Of a stretch of DNA of 64,000 nucleotides, positions 62,183 to 64,000 are shown one piece after another. The DNA comes from Dechloromonas sp. Dech2017 (GTDB lineage: Bacteria > Pseudomonadota > Gammaproteobacteria > Burkholderiales > Rhodocyclaceae). The translations under genes and the position numbers were made by a program. The DNA is taken from the NCBI GenBank assembly GCA_009469585.1, contig SSXW01000001.1, positions 124,001-188,000 of the forward strand, read 5' to 3'. A model generated the notes under the pieces. It did no database searches and was not told where the DNA came from. It saw nothing but the letters and a program-made list of their open reading frames with translations. The number at the start of each line of letters is the position of its first letter. The first letter of the stretch is position 1.

Positions 62183-63541
62183 CTATTTCAGGCCGAGGCG
62201 GTGCATCAGGTCGTACAGTGTTGGGCGGCTGATGCCGAGAATTTCGGAGGTGCGGAGGAGGTTGCCGTTGGTGCGCCCCAAGGCCGTAACAATGGCGTTG
62301 CGTTCGGCATCATCGCGAACTTTACGCAGGTCGATAAATTCGACTTCAGCGGATTTTTCAGCATCCAGCCCGATGTCTTCGAGCGTAATCCGCGAACCAT
62401 CGGCCATGATCACCGCCCGCTTGATGCAGTTTTCCAGTTCCCGGACATTGCCCGGCCAGCGGTGGCTTTCGATAGCCCGCACGGCTTCTTCGCACAAGGT
62501 CATGCTGCCGCGCTTCTGCTCGTTGGCGAAGCGCCGCACGAAGGCATGGGCCAATAGTGCTGCATCGCCTATGCGCTCACGCAGGGCCGGAATGGTGACG
62601 ACGATTTCAGCCAGTCGATAGTAGAGATCCTCGCGGAACCGCCCGTCGGCGATTTGCGATTTCAGGTCTTGATGGGTCGCGCAGACAATACGGACATCGA
62701 CCGGGATTTCCTGGCGGCCGCCGATGCGCTCGATGACGCGCTCCTGCAGGAAGCGCAGGAGTTTCGATTGCAAGGGCAGGGGCAGGTCGCCAATTTCGTC
62801 GAGCATCAGGGTGCCGCCATTGGCCGATTCGATTTTTCCGGGCGTCGTCTTGACCGCGCCGGTAAATGCCCCTTTTTCGTACCCGAACAACTCGCTTTCC
62901 AGGAGATTTTCGGGAATCGCCGCACAGTTGATGGCGACAAAGCGATCGTTGCGATTGGCCGACGACTCGTGCAGTCCTCTTGCCAGCAACTCCTTGCCCG
63001 TACCGCTTTCGCCCAGCAGCAAAACTGTCGCATTGCTGTTGGCGACTTTTTCTATGGTCCGGCATACCCGCTGCATGCCGGCGTCACGGGTTAGCAATCC
63101 GGCCAGCGCTGCCGGGTGCTGCATGGCCAGCAATCGCTGGTTTTCTTGCTGGAGATCGTGCAGGCGGAAGGCCCGATCGATGGTCAGCGCCAATAGTTCC
63201 GGTTCGAACGGCTTGGCAAAGAAATCATAGGCTCCCAGGGCGATGGCCCGCAGGGCATTGGCCCGGTCGTTTTGACCGGTGAGAACGATGACCTTGGTAT
63301 CCGGTGCCGTGGCGAGGATTTGCTCAAGCAGCCGAAATCCTTCGGAAACGTTGTCGGCGTCTGGTGGTAGCCCGAGGTCCATGGTTACCACGGCCGGGTT
63401 GTGACGATGGATCTGGGCCAGGGCATTTTCCCGATCCGCTGCGGTCAACGTCTCATATTGATCAAAAGACCAACGCAATTGCTTCTGAAGGGCGATATCG
63501 TCCTCGACGATCAGGAGGGGGCGGGGCGATTCGGTGGTCAT
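62183..63541 (-). CDS. prsR: Sigma-54 response regulator PrsR
   Basis: A 452-residue NtrC-type activator. The receiver domain has LLIVEDDIALQKQLRWSFDQ and the phospho-acceptor Asp in VVTMDLGLPP. The AAA+ domain has GESGTGKELLARGLHESSAN, the sigma-54 contact loop GAFTGA and ANGGTLMLDEIGDLPLPLQS; a Fis-type helix-turn-helix ends the protein (TSEILGISRPTLYDLMHRLG). With PrsK it controls PEP-CTERM genes from sigma-54 promoters in other betaproteobacteria. It overlaps prsK by 4 bp. A weak repeat core lies at about 63437-63450. Confidence 0.94.
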   Translation of the reverse strand: MTTESPRPLLIVEDDIALQKQLRWSFDQYETLTAADRENALAQIHRHNPAVVTMDLGLPPDADNVSEGFRLLEQILATAPDTKVIVLTGQNDRANALRAIALGAYDFFAKPFEPELLALTIDRAFRLHDLQQENQRLLAMQHPAALAGLLTRDAGMQRVCRTIEKVANSNATVLLLGESGTGKELLARGLHESSANRNDRFVAINCAAIPENLLESELFGYEKGAFTGAVKTTPGKIESANGGTLMLDEIGDLPLPLQSKLLRFLQERVIERIGGRQEIPVDVRIVCATHQDLKSQIADGRFREDLYYRLAEIVVTIPALRERIGDAALLAHAFVRRFANEQKRGSMTLCEEAVRAIESHRWPGNVRELENCIKRAVIMADGSRITLEDIGLDAEKSAEVEFIDLRKVRDDAERNAIVTALGRTNGNLLRTSEILGISRPTLYDLMHRLGLK

Positions 63542-64000
63542 TCCGTTTCCTCGACCCGCAGGTCGGATTCTGTTCGAATGACGAAAAGCGGAAGGGTGAG
63601 GGTAATCCGCGTACCTTTGTCAGGTTTGCTATCAACCTGCATTTCGCCGCCCAGTTCCCTGATGTATTGGGCGCTTTCGTATGCGCCGATTCCCATGCCG
63701 GCTTCCTTGGTACTCTGGAACGGCTTGAACAGGCGTTGCTGAACGAATTCCTTGCTCATGCCGTGACCGGTATCGCCCACTTCGATGGCCGCCTTGTCAT
63801 TGCTGCGCTCAAGGGCAATCCAGACCCGTCCGGTGCTTGGCGTGGCGTCCAGGGCATTCTGGGCGAGGTGGCCGAGCACGCGCTCGAGTCGCTCCTCGTG
63901 ACCGCGCGCGACCAGTTGGTCGCCAATTCTGGTTTCGATTTGCCTGCCTTGATTCATCTTGTCTTTCTGTATCCGCCGGATGACGTCTGCAAGATTAACA
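63538..64000 (-). CDS. prsK: Sensor histidine kinase PrsK, C-terminal part
   Basis: Only the last ~153 residues are in the window; the gene continues past base 64000. The visible part is an HATPase domain: the N box LGHLAQNALDATP, the G1 box IEVGDTGHGMSK, and the F/G2 region FKPFQSTKEAGMGIGAYESA with GTRITLTLPLF. The frame is open up to the window edge and reads VNLADVIRRIQKDK before the first internal Met. Its pairing with PrsR supports PrsK; the sensor domain is not visible. Confidence 0.9.
   Translation of the reverse strand, partial: VNLADVIRRIQKDKMNQGRQIETRIGDQLVARGHEERLERVLGHLAQNALDATPSTGRVWIALERSNDKAAIEVGDTGHGMSKEFVQQRLFKPFQSTKEAGMGIGAYESAQYIRELGGEMQVDSKPDKGTRITLTLPLFVIRTESDLRVEETE

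Overview
The window reads as chromosomal DNA of a GC-rich betaproteobacterium, most likely Rhodocyclales (Dechloromonas/Azonexus-like). This is inferred from the pairing of an exosortase-B (XrtB) EPS locus with the XrtA-type Prs regulators, from the gene orders gcvT-gcvH-gcvP and rimP-nusA-infB-rbfA-truB-rpsO-pnp, and from codon use. No rRNA is present to settle the taxonomy.

Region 1 (1-30430) is an exopolysaccharide (EPS) and protein-sorting locus. It begins inside epsD and runs through epsE, epsF and epsG (export pore, chain-length control, kinase). An unrelated AlbA_2/schlafen-type gene follows, then exosortase B (epsH) and epsI. A low-GC core comes next: Wzx-like flippase, Wzy-like polymerase, glycosyltransferases and a secreted polysaccharide-lyase-like protein. 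Precursor genes follow: wecB, a GT26 transferase, a UDP-sugar dehydrogenase, manC, the rfbBDAC dTDP-rhamnose genes and an NDP-sugar nucleotidyltransferase. Two PEP-CTERM proteins, a VanZ-like protein, the LuxR regulator epsA, the priming transferase epsB and a lytic transglycosylase complete it. An accessory islet (nucleotidyltransferase-fold protein, ParDE, Fic) sits between manC and rfbB, and an orphan DUF2442 gene lies between rfbB and rfbD.

Region 2 (30578-53301) is mainly housekeeping. It holds a DnaJ-like protein and a glycine-cleavage operon on the minus strand (gcvT, a Phd/VapC-type toxin-antitoxin pair, gcvH, gcvP, a small conserved gene) behind a tandem glycine riboswitch with its own terminator. 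Next are a PHP phosphoesterase, a YciO/Sua5 protein, a site-2 protease, trpS, a LpxB-N-like membrane protein, scpA, scpB, rluB, the rimP-to-truB translation operon, rpsO, pnp, dksA and two tRNAs (Pro-TGG, Arg-TCT).

Region 3 (53302-64000) is a second sorting-related region. An AT-richer four-gene cluster encodes a small secreted protein with a CxxxSPGFWK motif, a PqqD-like protein, an HprK-related kinase and a NTP_transf_5 nucleotidyltransferase (the HPr-rel-A set). A good sigma-54 -24/-12 element lies just upstream. On the minus strand follow a trypsin-like protease, a Sel1/lytic transglycosylase, a second UDP-sugar dehydrogenase, the TPR lipoprotein PrsT, the sigma-54 activator PrsR and the C-terminus of the kinase PrsK, cut by the window edge.

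The most notable signals are: the HPr-rel-A cluster with a possible dedicated substrate and sigma-54 promoter; a dispersed bipartite DNA repeat (core GTYGACCGYAGC plus an AT-rich arm) present at least 10 times, in genes and between genes, in both orientations; a 24-bp element placed at the same distance upstream of both PEP-CTERM genes; and a perfect 15-bp inverted repeat whose right arm ends on a start codon.
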